NCBI RefSeq assembly: GCF_002251435.1
Contig: NZ_NPJI01000091.1
Location: 22,204-86,203 of the forward strand
Reading direction: 5' to 3'
Source of the DNA: Prevotella sp. P2-180
GTDB taxonomy: Bacteria > Bacteroidota > Bacteroidia > Bacteroidales > Bacteroidaceae
Length of the DNA stretch: 64,000 nucleotides
The position numbers and the translations under genes are program-made. The notes below the pieces were generated by a model, which had not been told where the DNA came from, searched no databases, and saw nothing but the letters and a program-made list of their open reading frames with translations. Below, piece by piece: positions 45,155-54,309 of the stretch (position 1 is its first letter; each line of letters begins with the position of its first letter).

Positions 45155-47989
45155 ATGTCAAGAGAAGACGAAAAGATAAATGTTTGGGGCGCTAGAGTCC
45201 ACAACCTAAAAAATATTGACGTGGAAATACCACGAAACTCACTCACGGTAATCACAGGATTGTCGGGATCGGGAAAGTCGTCACTTGCCTTCGACACCAT
45301 CTTCGCCGAAGGACAACGACGGTACATAGAAACTTTCTCTGCCTATGCACGAAACTTCCTCGGTGGAATGGAAAGACCTGACGTGGACAAAATTACAGGA
45401 CTCAGCCCCGTAATAAGCATCGAACAGAAAACAACAAACAAAAACCCAAGGTCGACAGTGGGAACAACCACCGAGATATACGACTTCCTCCGACTACTCT
45501 TCGCAAGGGCAGGAAAGGCTTATAGCTACTCAACAGGTGAGGAAATGGTGAAATACACCGAAGAACAGGTGGTGGAAATGATTGTCCGCGACTACAGAGG
45601 CAAGCGCATCTTCATTCTCGCGCCTATAGTGAAAAGCCGAAAAGGACACTATCGCGAACTATTCGAAAGCATGAGAAAAAAAGGGTATCTTAATGCAAGG
45701 GTTGACGGCGTGGTGACGGAAATCACTACAGGCATGAAAGTGGACAGATACAAAAACCACGACATCGAAATCGTTATAGACAAACTGCCGGTCAACGAAA
45801 AAGACAGCGAAAGACTAAGGAAAAGCGTGGCTACGGCAATGAAAGCTGGAGACGGACTAATCATGATTCTCGAAAAAGACACCGACACGGTTAAGTATTT
45901 CTCCAAACGACTGATGTGTCCTACTACTGGCATCGCATACAGCGACCCTGCTCCAAACCTCTTTTCGTTCAACTCGCCCCAAGGGGCATGCCAACGATGC
46001 AAGGGACTGGGATTCATCAACCAAATAGACATGCGGAAAGTTATTCCCGACACAAAGACCAGCATTCACGAAGGGGCTATCATACCACTTGGAAAATATA
46101 AAAACCAAATGATATTTTGGCAGATTGACGCCATACTGAAAAACTACGGCCTATCGCTGAAAACTCCAGTATGCGACATTCCGGAGGATGCCATGAACGA
46201 AATACTATACGGTACTCTTGGCAACGTGCGTATAGACAAGGATATAATCCATGCCTCAAGCGACTATTTCGTGGCTTTCGACGGCGTGGTGAAATATCTG
46301 AAAAACATGATCGAAAATGATGAATCGGCTGCTATACAGAAATGGGCTGACCAGTTTATGGCCATCACCGAATGCCCGGAATGCCAGGGAAAAAGACTCA
46401 ACCGGGAAGCCTTGTCTTACAGATTTTGGAACAAAGACATCTGTCAACTCTCAAACATGGACATTTCGGAACTCAGGGAATGGCTGGAAGAGGCTGAAAA
46501 ACACGTAGACTCTAAACAACAACAGATTGCTCACGAAATCATCAAGGAAATGAAAACCCGCCTCGACTTCCTCCTCGAAGTGGGACTCGACTACCTCTCG
46601 CTCAACCGGCAGTCGGCTTCTCTCTCAGGCGGCGAAAGTCAGAGAATAAGACTCGCCACACAGATAGGAAGCCAACTCGTCAACGTGCTCTACATACTTG
46701 ACGAACCAAGCATCGGACTACACCAAAGAGACAACGAACGACTCATAAGGTCGCTTAAGGAACTGCGCGACATAGGAAACACTGTTATCGTGGTGGAACA
46801 TGACAAGGATATGATGCTCGCGGCAGACTACGTGATAGACATCGGACCTAAGGCCGGAAGAAAGGGGGGAGAAGTCGTATTCCAAGGTACACCAAAAGAA
46901 CTAATAAAGCAACCTACCATAACGGGAGAGTATCTCAACGGAACACGCAACATCACCATACCTGAAAACAGAAGAAAGGGCAACGGAAAGAAAATAACAA
47001 TAAAGGGAGCGTCTGGCAATAACCTGAAAAAGGTTGACATCGACTTCCCTCTGGGAACACTTATCGTGGTCACAGGAGTCAGCGGATCCGGAAAATCGAC
47101 ACTCATCAACGAAACACTACAGCCCATACTAAGCCACCACTTCTACCGCTCGATGAAAAAAACAATGCCTTACGACAGCATAGAAGGCGTGGAATATATA
47201 GACAAGGTGGTGAACGTAGACCAAAGCCCGATAGGACGCACTCCACGCTCCAATCCCGCCACTTACACCGGAGTGTTCAGCGACATAAGGACACTGTTCG
47301 TCAACCTGCCCGAAGCCAAAATCCGCGGCTACAAACCCGGACGGTTCTCATTCAACGTTAAGGGCGGACGATGTGAGACCTGTGGCGGCAACGGATATAA
47401 GACCATTGAGATGAATTTCCTGCCTGACGTGATGGTGCCGTGTGAGGAATGCCATGGCAAACGCTACAACCGCGAAACCTTAGAAGTAAGATACAAAGGG
47501 AAGAGTATTGCCGATGTGCTCAACATGACCATTAACCAAGCAGTGGAATTCTTTGAAAATGTGCCCGATATACTCAGAAAGATAAAGACAATACAAGACG
47601 TGGGATTAGGTTATATCACACTCGGACAACCTTCAACCACACTCTCAGGCGGTGAATGCCAAAGAGTGAAACTCGCCACCGAACTGAGCAAAAAAGACAC
47701 GGGGAAAACGCTCTACATACTCGACGAGCCTACCACAGGACTGCATTTCGAGGATATAAGAATTCTCATGGACATCATACAACAACTCGTGGACAAAGGC
47801 AATACTGTAATCATCATCGAGCATAATCTCGACGTGATAAAACTCGCCGACTACATCATCGACATGGGACCAGAAGGCGGAAGAGGAGGCGGTAAGCTGA
47901 TTGCTGCCGGCACACCGGAAGACGTAGCTGAATGTGACATGGGATATACATCAAAATTCCTAAAGGAAATATTAAAGGAAAAGCAGTGA
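45155..47989 (+). CDS. uvrA: Excinuclease ABC subunit A
   Basis: The 944-residue DNA damage recognition ATPase of nucleotide excision repair has two ABC ATPase halves, with Walker A in [13 protein letters not shown] and [13 protein letters not shown]. Signature sequences are [12 protein letters not shown] and [12 protein letters not shown]. The zinc-binding elements are present, including CETCGGNGY...CEECHGKR in the C-terminal half. Length is normal. The stop overlaps the next gene's GTG start (GTGA at 47986-47989). Confidence 0.97.
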   Translation: MSREDEKINVWGARVHNLKNIDVEIPRNSLTVITGLSGSGKSSLAFDTIFAEGQRRYIETFSAYARNFLGGMERPDVDKITGLSPVISIEQKTTNKNPRSTVGTTTEIYDFLRLLFARAGKAYSYSTGEEMVKYTEEQVVEMIVRDYRGKRIFILAPIVKSRKGHYRELFESMRKKGYLNARVDGVVTEITTGMKVDRYKNHDIEIVIDKLPVNEKDSERLRKSVATAMKAGDGLIMILEKDTDTVKYFSKRLMCPTTGIAYSDPAPNLFSFNSPQGACQRCKGLGFINQIDMRKVIPDTKTSIHEGAIIPLGKYKNQMIFWQIDAILKNYGLSLKTPVCDIPEDAMNEILYGTLGNVRIDKDIIHASSDYFVAFDGVVKYLKNMIENDESAAIQKWADQFMAITECPECQGKRLNREALSYRFWNKDICQLSNMDISELREWLEEAEKHVDSKQQQIAHEIIKEMKTRLDFLLEVGLDYLSLNRQSASLSGGESQRIRLATQIGSQLVNVLYILDEPSIGLHQRDNERLIRSLKELRDIGNTVIVVEHDKDMMLAADYVIDIGPKAGRKGGEVVFQGTPKELIKQPTITGEYLNGTRNITIPENRRKGNGKKITIKGASGNNLKKVDIDFPLGTLIVVTGVSGSGKSTLINETLQPILSHHFYRSMKKTMPYDSIEGVEYIDKVVNVDQSPIGRTPRSNPATYTGVFSDIRTLFVNLPEAKIRGYKPGRFSFNVKGGRCETCGGNGYKTIEMNFLPDVMVPCEECHGKRYNRETLEVRYKGKSIADVLNMTINQAVEFFENVPDILRKIKTIQDVGLGYITLGQPSTTLSGGECQRVKLATELSKKDTGKTLYILDEPTTGLHFEDIRILMDIIQQLVDKGNTVIIIEHNLDVIKLADYIIDMGPEGGRGGGKLIAAGTPEDVAECDMGYTSKFLKEILKEKQ

Positions 47990-48933
47990 ACAACATACTA
48001 CCATACTATGACTACGGACGATGGCTAAGTCGGAAATTTCCGTACAAAGTGCAGAAGATATCCGTCGACGCGGGATTCAGTTGCCCTAACAGGGATGGGA
48101 AAATCAGCCGCGGAGGATGTATCTATTGCAACAACCAGTCGTTCAACCCTGCCTATTGCAATAAGGATAAGTCAGTAAGCCAGCAACTTGAAGAAGGGAA
48201 AAAATTCTTCGCACGAAAATATCCCGAAATGAAATACATGGCTTACTTCCAGGCCTTCACCAATACCTATGCCCCACTCCACCACCTCCAAAGCCTCTAC
48301 GAGGAGGCTCTTGAGGTAGACAACGTGGTTGGACTGGTCATTGGCACAAGACCGGATTGTGTCGACACCACACTGCTCGACTACCTGCAAAAACTCAACT
48401 CGCAAACTATGGTGACTGTGGAATACGGAATAGAGACGTCAAACGACAATACACTTAAGCTAATAAACCGGGGTCACGACTTCGCCACAACAAAACGGGC
48501 TGTGGAGATGACTGCAGAAAGAGGTATCACCGTTGGGGGACATGTAATAATAGGACTGCCTGGCGAAACTGCCGAAGACAGTATCAGACAAGCCGACGAT
48601 ATGTCGCAACTGCCACTCGACATACTGAAAATACATCAGATGCAGATAATAAAAGGAACAAAACTCGCTGATATTTACTCTAAAACCCCCTTCCCGCTCT
48701 ATTCCCCAGAGGAATATATGGAAGTGATAGTGAGATACCTAGAACACCTTAGGCCAGACATGGTAGTGGAGAGATTCGCGTCCCAATCGCCAAAAGACAT
48801 GCTCATAGCACCTCACTGGGGACTGAAAAATTACGAACTTACAAACCTCATAGTAAACAAAATGAGAAAGGAAGGAAGACGTCAAGGCAGCCTTGCCAAA
48901 AGCAAAAGCCTGTCTGCCGATATGTCCTTGTGA
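47986..48933 (+). CDS. TIGR01212-type radical SAM protein (YhcC-like)
   Basis: The 315-residue protein has the cysteine cluster region CPNRDGKISRGGCIYC, which binds the [4Fe-4S] cluster of this radical SAM group. The conserved TRPDCVD and GLPGE motifs are also present. The biochemical reaction of YhcC is not established. It starts with GTG overlapping the uvrA stop, so its expression is probably coupled to uvrA. Its last 52 bases overlap the 3' end of the convergent GldB-like gene. Confidence 0.9.
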   Translation: MNNILPYYDYGRWLSRKFPYKVQKISVDAGFSCPNRDGKISRGGCIYCNNQSFNPAYCNKDKSVSQQLEEGKKFFARKYPEMKYMAYFQAFTNTYAPLHHLQSLYEEALEVDNVVGLVIGTRPDCVDTTLLDYLQKLNSQTMVTVEYGIETSNDNTLKLINRGHDFATTKRAVEMTAERGITVGGHVIIGLPGETAEDSIRQADDMSQLPLDILKIHQMQIIKGTKLADIYSKTPFPLYSPEEYMEVIVRYLEHLRPDMVVERFASQSPKDMLIAPHWGLKNYELTNLIVNKMRKEGRRQGSLAKSKSLSADMSL

Positions 48934-49673
48934 TGCTTGACATACTTGTTCACCATGTCCACATACTTAGTACGGAACACTTTGCGGCCTACAACCTTAT
49001 TCACAATCCACTGTATCTTGCCTATGTGCAAGTCGCAGGTAAGCTGGGAGGACACACTGTCTGAAGGAATGGGATAATAACTCAGGATATAAAACAATAG
49101 ACAGTCGGGCACTATCATGTCGCGGGTCATCAGACGGCGCTGCGACTCCGGATAATACTTAAGATACAACGGATAATCGCTGCCAAGATACTTGTCGAGG
49201 CTCACCCCAACAGCATTGTTGCCCACAACAATGCTTTGGTCTAATGCTCCAATCTGCGAATAAACCATTGGAAGCTTTATCTTTGGCAGTGACTCTTTAA
49301 GATTACGGAACGAACGGCTAAGGTCACGGTTTATGTCGTCAACATTGGCATACTGTTGCTCCACCTCGTTGATAAGAGCCTGGAGCACTGTGTCTTGATA
49401 AAAGTTCAGAAACTTGTTGTTGATGTCGGGATCGTTCACCCTGCCAAGCTTCAGAACGTCCTCTATCAAAGTGCGGGTCTGCATCGGATATACAAGATTC
49501 ATCTGCTGAAGAGCCGTAAAATCACCTGTGGTGAGATAAAGGCTCTGAATGCGGTCGTAGCGATGGAGAGACAAGTCTTTGTCTCCATCACCAGTGTCAT
49601 TAGGTTTCAAATGCAATTCGCAACCTATGCACGTCACCATCATTACCAATAGAAATACTAATATATTCCGCAC
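48882..49673 (-). CDS. GldB-like lipoprotein
   Basis: The 263-residue protein has a lipoprotein signal with lipobox TCIGC, so it is probably attached to the membrane. The region VGVSLDKYLGSDYPLYLKYYP and RRLMTRDMIVPDCLLFYIL resembles GldB, a gliding/T9SS-associated lipoprotein of Bacteroidetes. GldB in gliding species supports motility. In non-gliding Prevotella the role is unknown. The start codon is GTG 49673, behind a good promoter. Confidence 0.78.
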   Translation of the reverse strand: MRNILVFLLVMMVTCIGCELHLKPNDTGDGDKDLSLHRYDRIQSLYLTTGDFTALQQMNLVYPMQTRTLIEDVLKLGRVNDPDINNKFLNFYQDTVLQALINEVEQQYANVDDINRDLSRSFRNLKESLPKIKLPMVYSQIGALDQSIVVGNNAVGVSLDKYLGSDYPLYLKYYPESQRRLMTRDMIVPDCLLFYILSYYPIPSDSVSSQLTCDLHIGKIQWIVNKVVGRKVFRTKYVDMVNKYVKHHKDISADRLLLLARLP

Positions 49674-49695
49674 CTTGTTTCCTTTAATTTTTGTG

Positions 49696-49727
49696 CAAAT
49701 ATACTAAATAATATTTTATCCGCCAAA
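49696..49727 (-). promoter_or_regulatory. Promoter of the GldB-like gene
   Basis: On the minus strand TTTG (49727-49724) and TATATTTG (49703-49696) are 20 bases apart, 22 bases before the GTG start. Confidence 0.78.
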
Positions 49728-49818
49728 TCTTTAGCTAAAAAAAATAAAAATATCCGCATTTTAATTAACTTTATACTCCTTTTAAGGAAAATTATTGCTC
49801 ACTTTCTATACTTTTGTG

Positions 49819-49826
49819 TAATTTTG
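49819..49826 (+). promoter_or_regulatory. -7 box (TAATTTTG) of the DUF4861 gene
   Basis: TAATTTTG at 49819-49826, with a TTG at 49795-49797 (21-base spacing) as a partial -33 box, lies 42 bases before the start codon. Confidence 0.65.
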
Positions 49827-49868
49827 CAAATTATAAAAACAAACAAATTAAAGCAAATATAAAAAACA

Positions 49869-51119
49869 ATGAAACGAATCGCGACTACATTAATGGCTAC
49901 GGCCACAACACTGGCCATTTTTGCACAGGCAAAACAAGTGACTGTGACTAACAATTCCGACTTCAACCGTGAGGCGGAACCTATTGTGATATCTATCAAC
50001 GAGAAGGCTGACTACAAGTCGGCCGTGGTAAGCTCCGACGGCAATACACTGCCCTATCAGCTTGAGGACATCGACGACAACGGACACTACGACCAGATCT
50101 GCTTCATTACCTCACTGAAGAAAAAAGAGAAAAAACAATTTCTCGTCACCCTTCACAAGCAGGAAGCTGAACAGACCTTAACACCGCAGGTGTATGCCGA
50201 AATGATGCTCACAAACAAGAAAATCAAGAGCCAGAACAAGCAGGACCTCTACATCAGCAGCCTCACTGTCGACAACGGCACCAACCCCTACTGGATGCTA
50301 CACCACCACGGACCAGCCTTCGAAAACGACATGGTGGCATACAGGATTTATTTTGACGAAAGGCAGACCATCGACATCTACGGCAAAAACCGCAAGGCTC
50401 TCGAACTGAAAGAGACCCAGTTTTACCCCGACAAGGAACAGAAAGCCAACGGCTATGGCGACGACGTGTTATGGGTGGGAAAGACCTTCGGCCTCGGCGC
50501 TCTGAGAGGATGGGCCGACAACCAGCCGCAAATGCTGCTCGACGTAGATAAACGAACAATGGAAATAGTGGCATGTGGACCGCTGCGCACCATCGTGAAA
50601 GTAGTAGACAAGGGCTGGAACCCGTTCTACCCCGAAAAATGCGACAACGCCAAACGCATAGACATGACCACATTATATACACTATCAGCCGGCAGGCGCG
50701 ACTGTGCCGTGGACGTCATGTTCAAGGGCGACATAGAGAGCCTCAAACTTGCCACTGGACTCATTAATGTGAAAAACTCTGAGGAGTATTCAGACGGAAA
50801 AGGACTTAGGGGCTGCTGGGGCACCGACTGGCCCGTGTCGGAAAAAGACTCTGCTGGACACAAGCGCGAGACCGTAGGCCTTGGCATATGCATACCAGCA
50901 GATAACATCATAAAGGAGCTGCCAGCCAACAGCGACAACTACCCCTACGTGGTAAAGCCAGCTCTTGGCGAAATACCCTACCACATCACATTTGCCTCTG
51001 ACAACGAGACCTTCCCCAGCTCCTTCCACACACCCGCCTCATTCTTCGAATATCTGAGGCAATGGAAGCGTCAGATAGAGTCGCCCGTAACCATCACGAC
51101 CAAAGACGTGTTTCTCTGA
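49869..51119 (+). CDS. Secreted DUF4861-family protein
   Basis: The 416-residue protein has a signal peptide (MKRIATTLMATATTLAIFAQA). The body matches what I know as DUF4861: TVTNNSDFNREAEPIVISI, WMLHHHGPAFENDMVAYRIY, GYGDDVLWVGKTFGLGALRGW. DUF4861 proteins often occur with polysaccharide-degrading genes and are thought to act on carbohydrates, but no activity can be assigned. It is monocistronic and followed by a strong hairpin. Confidence 0.85.
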   Translation: MKRIATTLMATATTLAIFAQAKQVTVTNNSDFNREAEPIVISINEKADYKSAVVSSDGNTLPYQLEDIDDNGHYDQICFITSLKKKEKKQFLVTLHKQEAEQTLTPQVYAEMMLTNKKIKSQNKQDLYISSLTVDNGTNPYWMLHHHGPAFENDMVAYRIYFDERQTIDIYGKNRKALELKETQFYPDKEQKANGYGDDVLWVGKTFGLGALRGWADNQPQMLLDVDKRTMEIVACGPLRTIVKVVDKGWNPFYPEKCDNAKRIDMTTLYTLSAGRRDCAVDVMFKGDIESLKLATGLINVKNSEEYSDGKGLRGCWGTDWPVSEKDSAGHKRETVGLGICIPADNIIKELPANSDNYPYVVKPALGEIPYHITFASDNETFPSSFHTPASFFEYLRQWKRQIESPVTITTKDVFL

Positions 51120-51174
51120 AGTTGACGAGTTAATACAACGGTTTATCATACCTGCATTATAATTAGGTCAATGA

Positions 51175-51206
51175 ATTAAAGGGTTACCAACTGGTAACCC
51201 TTTAAT
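51175..51206. terminator. 15-bp perfect hairpin after the DUF4861 gene
   Basis: ATTAAAGGGTTACCA (51175-51189) pairs with TGGTAACCCTTTAAT (51192-51206) around two bases. A dispersed GTTGACGAGTT motif copy precedes it at 51121. The stem itself supplies A/T-rich ends, so it could act in both directions. Confidence 0.7.
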
Positions 51207-51313
51207 AGAAATTATATAAATGTTGTAATAGCGTCTGTCACATCTGTCACGTGTGGGACTACCTTGAAGTGAACCCGTAAACTGAATACTGCAATCAGTT
51301 TCCCAACTGAATA

Positions 51314-51347
51314 CTCCTTTCAGTTATCACCTGAAAGGAGCGCTTTT
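51314..51347 (+). terminator. Second hairpin (CTCCTTTCAG/CTGAAAGGAG) with short T run
   Basis: CTCCTTTCAG (51314-51323) pairs with CTGAAAGGAG (51331-51340), followed by CGCTTTT. The repeated words ACTGAATACT at 51280-51289 and 51306-51315 precede it. Beyond these hairpins and the next promoter, the 480-base gap 51120-51599 shows nothing else. Confidence 0.55.
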
Positions 51348-51526
51348 ATCTACCGAGAATGTGAAAGGGTGATGAAATGAAGTTGAGATTGAGGAAAAAT
51401 GACAGACAAAGTTGTACGGTTGTTCCCAAAATGTACCTAATAACAAGTCTATACTTGTCGTTTTTTACTAAAATCAGCTCGAAAAGTAGAATTTTAACTT
51501 TGAAAGACCAAGAAAAATCGTAAAAC

Positions 51527-51559
51527 TTTGCTTACTCTCAATTTTTATGAGTACCTTTG
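51527..51559 (+). promoter_or_regulatory. Promoter of the small gene/GNAT pair
   Basis: TTTG at 51527-51530 and TACCTTTG at 51552-51559, 21 bases apart, lie 41 bases before the first start codon. Confidence 0.78.
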
Positions 51560-51599
51560 CAAGGTAAAGTATAACGTTGAATAGTAAATAATAAAAGAT

Positions 51600-51785
51600 A
51601 TGGCACTACCGATAGCATCCATACCAGTACTGACTGGTGAAGTGGCTCAGCGATTCGAAGCTGAGGCACAGGCAAATTATCAGAAAATGCTCCACCGCAC
51701 ACCAGAGGAGGAAAAAGCCGTGAAAGAAAGATATAATCGCGGAATAGAAGAAGTACGTAAAATGTTGGCTAAATCACATTTGTAA
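51600..51785 (+). CDS. Small acidic helical protein, putative antitoxin of GNAT pair
   Basis: The 61-residue, highly charged protein is probably all-helical (GEVAQRFEAEAQANYQKML, PEEEKAVKERYNRGIEEVRK). It is followed five bases later by a TacT-like acetyltransferase. Size, order and spacing match type II toxin-antitoxin operons, where the small first protein neutralises the toxin. It does not look like the ribbon-helix-helix DUF1778 antitoxins normally paired with TacT. The antitoxin assignment is from context only. Confidence 0.6.
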   Translation: MALPIASIPVLTGEVAQRFEAEAQANYQKMLHRTPEEEKAVKERYNRGIEEVRKMLAKSHL

Positions 51786-51790
51786 TTCAG

Positions 51791-52384
51791 ATGAGTTTTC
51801 TTAACGCTACATGCTCCTTGCACAGGTTGAATACTCCGAAGGATATTGAGGGCTTCACTTGTGGAGATAAAGACCTTGACGACTTTTTCGCCAATGATTG
51901 TTTTGCGTATGCAAAGCAGTTGTTGGGAAAGACGTATTATTACAAACTGGATAAAGAACCACATACAGTTGTCTGTGCTTTCACTCTTGCCAATGCAGGC
52001 ATAAGGGTAAGCGACTTGCCAAATGCCCGAAGGAAAAAGGTAGAGGCCAACATACCACACGCAAAAGCATTGAAGGATTATCCAGCTGTACTTGTCGCCC
52101 GTCTCGGAGTTTCTAAGGATTTTCGGTCACAACATATTGGAAGCGATGTGCTTAGACATATTAAGTATTGGTTTCTTGAACCGTACAACAAAACAGGCTG
52201 CCGTTATGTTTTAGTTGATGCATATAACAACCCTGCGACTTTGGCTTTTTATGAAAACAACGGTTTTCAAACAGTGTTCAGTACGGAAAAGCAGGAGAAA
52301 GAATACCGACATATTGATGATGATGTGAATTTGAACACTCGACTGATGTTTTATGACTTAATGCTCGATGTCACCTTCGAATGA
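51791..52384 (+). CDS. GNAT N-acetyltransferase (TacT-like, possible toxin)
   Basis: This 197-residue GNAT has the TacT-type opening FTCGDKDLDDFFANDCFAYAKQLLGKTYYY. The acetyl-CoA region is VLVARLGVSKDFRSQHIGSDVLRHI (Q/RxxGxG/A loop as SQHIGSD), and the C-terminal motif is YVLVDAYNNPATLAFYENNGF. TacT-like toxins acetylate the amino acid on charged tRNA and stop translation. Whether this one does is unproven; it could be an ordinary GNAT. A clear hairpin follows the gene. Confidence 0.8.
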   Translation: MSFLNATCSLHRLNTPKDIEGFTCGDKDLDDFFANDCFAYAKQLLGKTYYYKLDKEPHTVVCAFTLANAGIRVSDLPNARRKKVEANIPHAKALKDYPAVLVARLGVSKDFRSQHIGSDVLRHIKYWFLEPYNKTGCRYVLVDAYNNPATLAFYENNGFQTVFSTEKQEKEYRHIDDDVNLNTRLMFYDLMLDVTFE

Positions 52385-52420
52385 CAAGTCGCTTTTATTG
52401 GCAGTATAATCTCATGCCAC

Positions 52421-52458
52421 AATCCCTATTACCTTATTATATATAGGTAGTAGGGATT
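52421..52458 (+). terminator. Terminator hairpin after the GNAT gene
   Basis: AATCCCTATTACCT (52421-52434) pairs with AGGTAGTAGGGATT (52445-52458) with one mismatch. The sequence after it is GATTTTAT. Confidence 0.75.
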
Positions 52459-52493
52459 GATTTTATATTAAAAATATCATTTTAACATTTGGT

Positions 52494-52530
52494 CGTGCAG
52501 TCTTTTGCTCTCATTCAGTATCTATATAAA
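52494..52530 (+). promoter_or_regulatory. Two-box ECF-type promoter, copy 1 (before sigma-barrel gene)
   Basis: CGTGCAGTCTTTT (52494-52506), a 10-base spacer and AGTATCTATATAAA (52517-52530) precede the sigma-barrel gene by 33 bases. The same two boxes with identical spacing lie before the next gene (54246-54282), while the spacers share only about one base in ten. This is the expected pattern for a -35/-10 pair read by an alternative sigma. The usual TAnnTTTG box is absent here. Confidence 0.75.
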
Positions 52531-52563
52531 AAAGGGGCAATGTAAAAATGCCCTGTCGTTTTA

Positions 52564-54231
52564 ATGCAGACAGACACTATCGTAGAGAGGGCCAAGGCAA
52601 AAGACCCCAAAGCTCTCAATGAGATATATGCGATGTACTACCCAAAAATGGTTGGTGTGTGCATGAAAATCGCAAAGGAAGACGAGGACACCGTGCATGA
52701 CCTTGTCCACGATGCCTTTGTCCTTGCCTTTGCCTCGCTCGGCAATCTGAGGAACAACGAAAGATTTGGAGAATGGCTGACTACCATTGTCAGGAATGTC
52801 GCATTGAAACATATATCCCAAAAGGAGAAGATTCACTTTGTTCCTCTTTCTGATGTTGACCCCAATGATGCTTCGCTGCTGGATTTCTCGTCCCAAGCCG
52901 ATTCTGCCATCAACTATGGGGACATACTGTATGCCATCTCGCAGTTGCCTGAAGGTTACAGTAAGGTAATCAGATTATCCCTCATCGAGGGATTCTCCCA
53001 CAAGGAGATAGCAAGTATGCTTGGCATAGAAGCTCACAGTTCTTCCTCTCAACTATCAAGAGCCAAAGTATTGCTGAAGCAGATTCTTGGCTATAAGCAT
53101 CTGGCAATAATCCTAGTGTTGCTAATCTCCATTCCATTGTATTTCTTTTTGCCTCGTCGTGACGACCCTAATGTGTGCGAAATTAGGCCTAACAAGAAAA
53201 AGACTGAGGAGAAAAAGGAGAAAAGTTCGCCAAAACGGCAAGAATACGAGTCCATTCCACACATCCGCATCGCAGAAGAGCATAACGAAGTGGTTGCATC
53301 CGACAATGAACAAACAGACACCATTGCCATTCCTTCATTGCATGATATTCAATATATCGAAAATGGTCAGAAGATGATCTCAGAGACGAAAGAAGACAGC
53401 GTACAGACGGAGCTTAGGGACAGTGTTATTACTCCAATTGACAGCTCTGAACGACTTTTTGTAGAAGGCACTCACATAAAAAATAATAAGTGGAAATTCT
53501 TAGCGGCAGGCTCTCTTGGACCCGCTTTGGCTCAGAATGCCTACAAATTACTTCAAACGGGCAGTATCGGTGACATCGATTCAGAAGTACCTACATTCCC
53601 GGAAAATATCAATACCTGGGAGGATTACAGCAGGTATCTGCATATAACCCAACACGACAACACTCCTGCTGACACCCTCGCCTTGATAGACATTGCCGAC
53701 CACAATACTGGTGACATGGTAGAAAAGGAAGAACATGACAAACCCGTCACTTTCGGCATATCACTCAGCAAGACATTGACTGACAGATGGAGCATCGAAA
53801 CAGGTGTTCAGTATTCGCTCCTTAATTCACGATTCACGATGGGCGAAAATGGATATTCGATTGTGAAGAAACAGAAAGCGCATTATCTTGGTGTGCCGTT
53901 TAAACTGTCTTACCGACTTGTGGATTACAAACGTCTGTCTGCATACTCTTCCGCGGGTGTCACAATACATATCCCTGTATATGGCAAGTGGGACAGCAGT
54001 TATATAGTTGAATGGCAGTCGGCATATTCAGATAGCCATCACTTCACTCCTCCGTTCCAATGGCAGACGAACCTGAGTGTCGGTGTGCAGTATAAATTCA
54101 CACCAAACGTGAGCATCTTCATCGAGCCAACGTTCAACTGGTTTATTCCGTCTGGAAGTGAGACACATACGATATGGACAGAGCATCCCGTGATGTTCAC
54201 AAGCCCATTTGGAATAAGGTTCACATGGTAA
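52564..54231 (+). CDS. ECF sigma factor fused to membrane helix and outer-membrane-type beta barrel
   Basis: The first 175 of 555 residues form an ECF sigma factor. Region 2 (about 5-85) contains DTVHDLVHDAFVLAFASL, and region 4 (about 118-172) contains the helix-turn-helix EGFSHKEIASMLGIEAHS. One membrane helix follows (about 178-197), then a charged low-complexity linker (about 198-330) and a C-terminal PorT-like beta barrel (about 390-555). Barrel segments include VTFGISLSKTLTDRWSIETGVQYSLL and NVSIFIEPTFNWFIP. There is no signal peptide, so the sigma part should face the cytoplasm with the remainder across the inner membrane. The single chain may sense envelope state and free or restrain its own sigma domain. 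Its promoter has a twin before the methyltransferase gene. Confidence 0.88.
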   Translation: MQTDTIVERAKAKDPKALNEIYAMYYPKMVGVCMKIAKEDEDTVHDLVHDAFVLAFASLGNLRNNERFGEWLTTIVRNVALKHISQKEKIHFVPLSDVDPNDASLLDFSSQADSAINYGDILYAISQLPEGYSKVIRLSLIEGFSHKEIASMLGIEAHSSSSQLSRAKVLLKQILGYKHLAIILVLLISIPLYFFLPRRDDPNVCEIRPNKKKTEEKKEKSSPKRQEYESIPHIRIAEEHNEVVASDNEQTDTIAIPSLHDIQYIENGQKMISETKEDSVQTELRDSVITPIDSSERLFVEGTHIKNNKWKFLAAGSLGPALAQNAYKLLQTGSIGDIDSEVPTFPENINTWEDYSRYLHITQHDNTPADTLALIDIADHNTGDMVEKEEHDKPVTFGISLSKTLTDRWSIETGVQYSLLNSRFTMGENGYSIVKKQKAHYLGVPFKLSYRLVDYKRLSAYSSAGVTIHIPVYGKWDSSYIVEWQSAYSDSHHFTPPFQWQTNLSVGVQYKFTPNVSIFIEPTFNWFIPSGSETHTIWTEHPVMFTSPFGIRFTW

Positions 54232-54245
54232 ATTAATCCAGCCTG

Positions 54246-54282
54246 CGTGCAGTCTTTTCTAACTGCTGAGTATCTATATAAA
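54246..54282 (+). promoter_or_regulatory. Two-box ECF-type promoter, copy 2 (before methyltransferase gene)
   Basis: The same CGTGCAGTCTTTT (54246-54258) and AGTATCTATATAAA (54269-54282) boxes, again 10 bases apart, end 27 bases before the methyltransferase start. It probably drives the methyltransferase and the secreted protein after it. Confidence 0.75.
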
Positions 54283-54309
54283 TGAAGGACTCAGAAAGTT
54301 ATAAAGATT

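Noticed and set aside
52535..52553. GGGCA/TGCCC hairpin just before the sigma-barrel start considered as a riboswitch
   Set aside because: Only a 5-bp stem; no known riboswitch core is visible.
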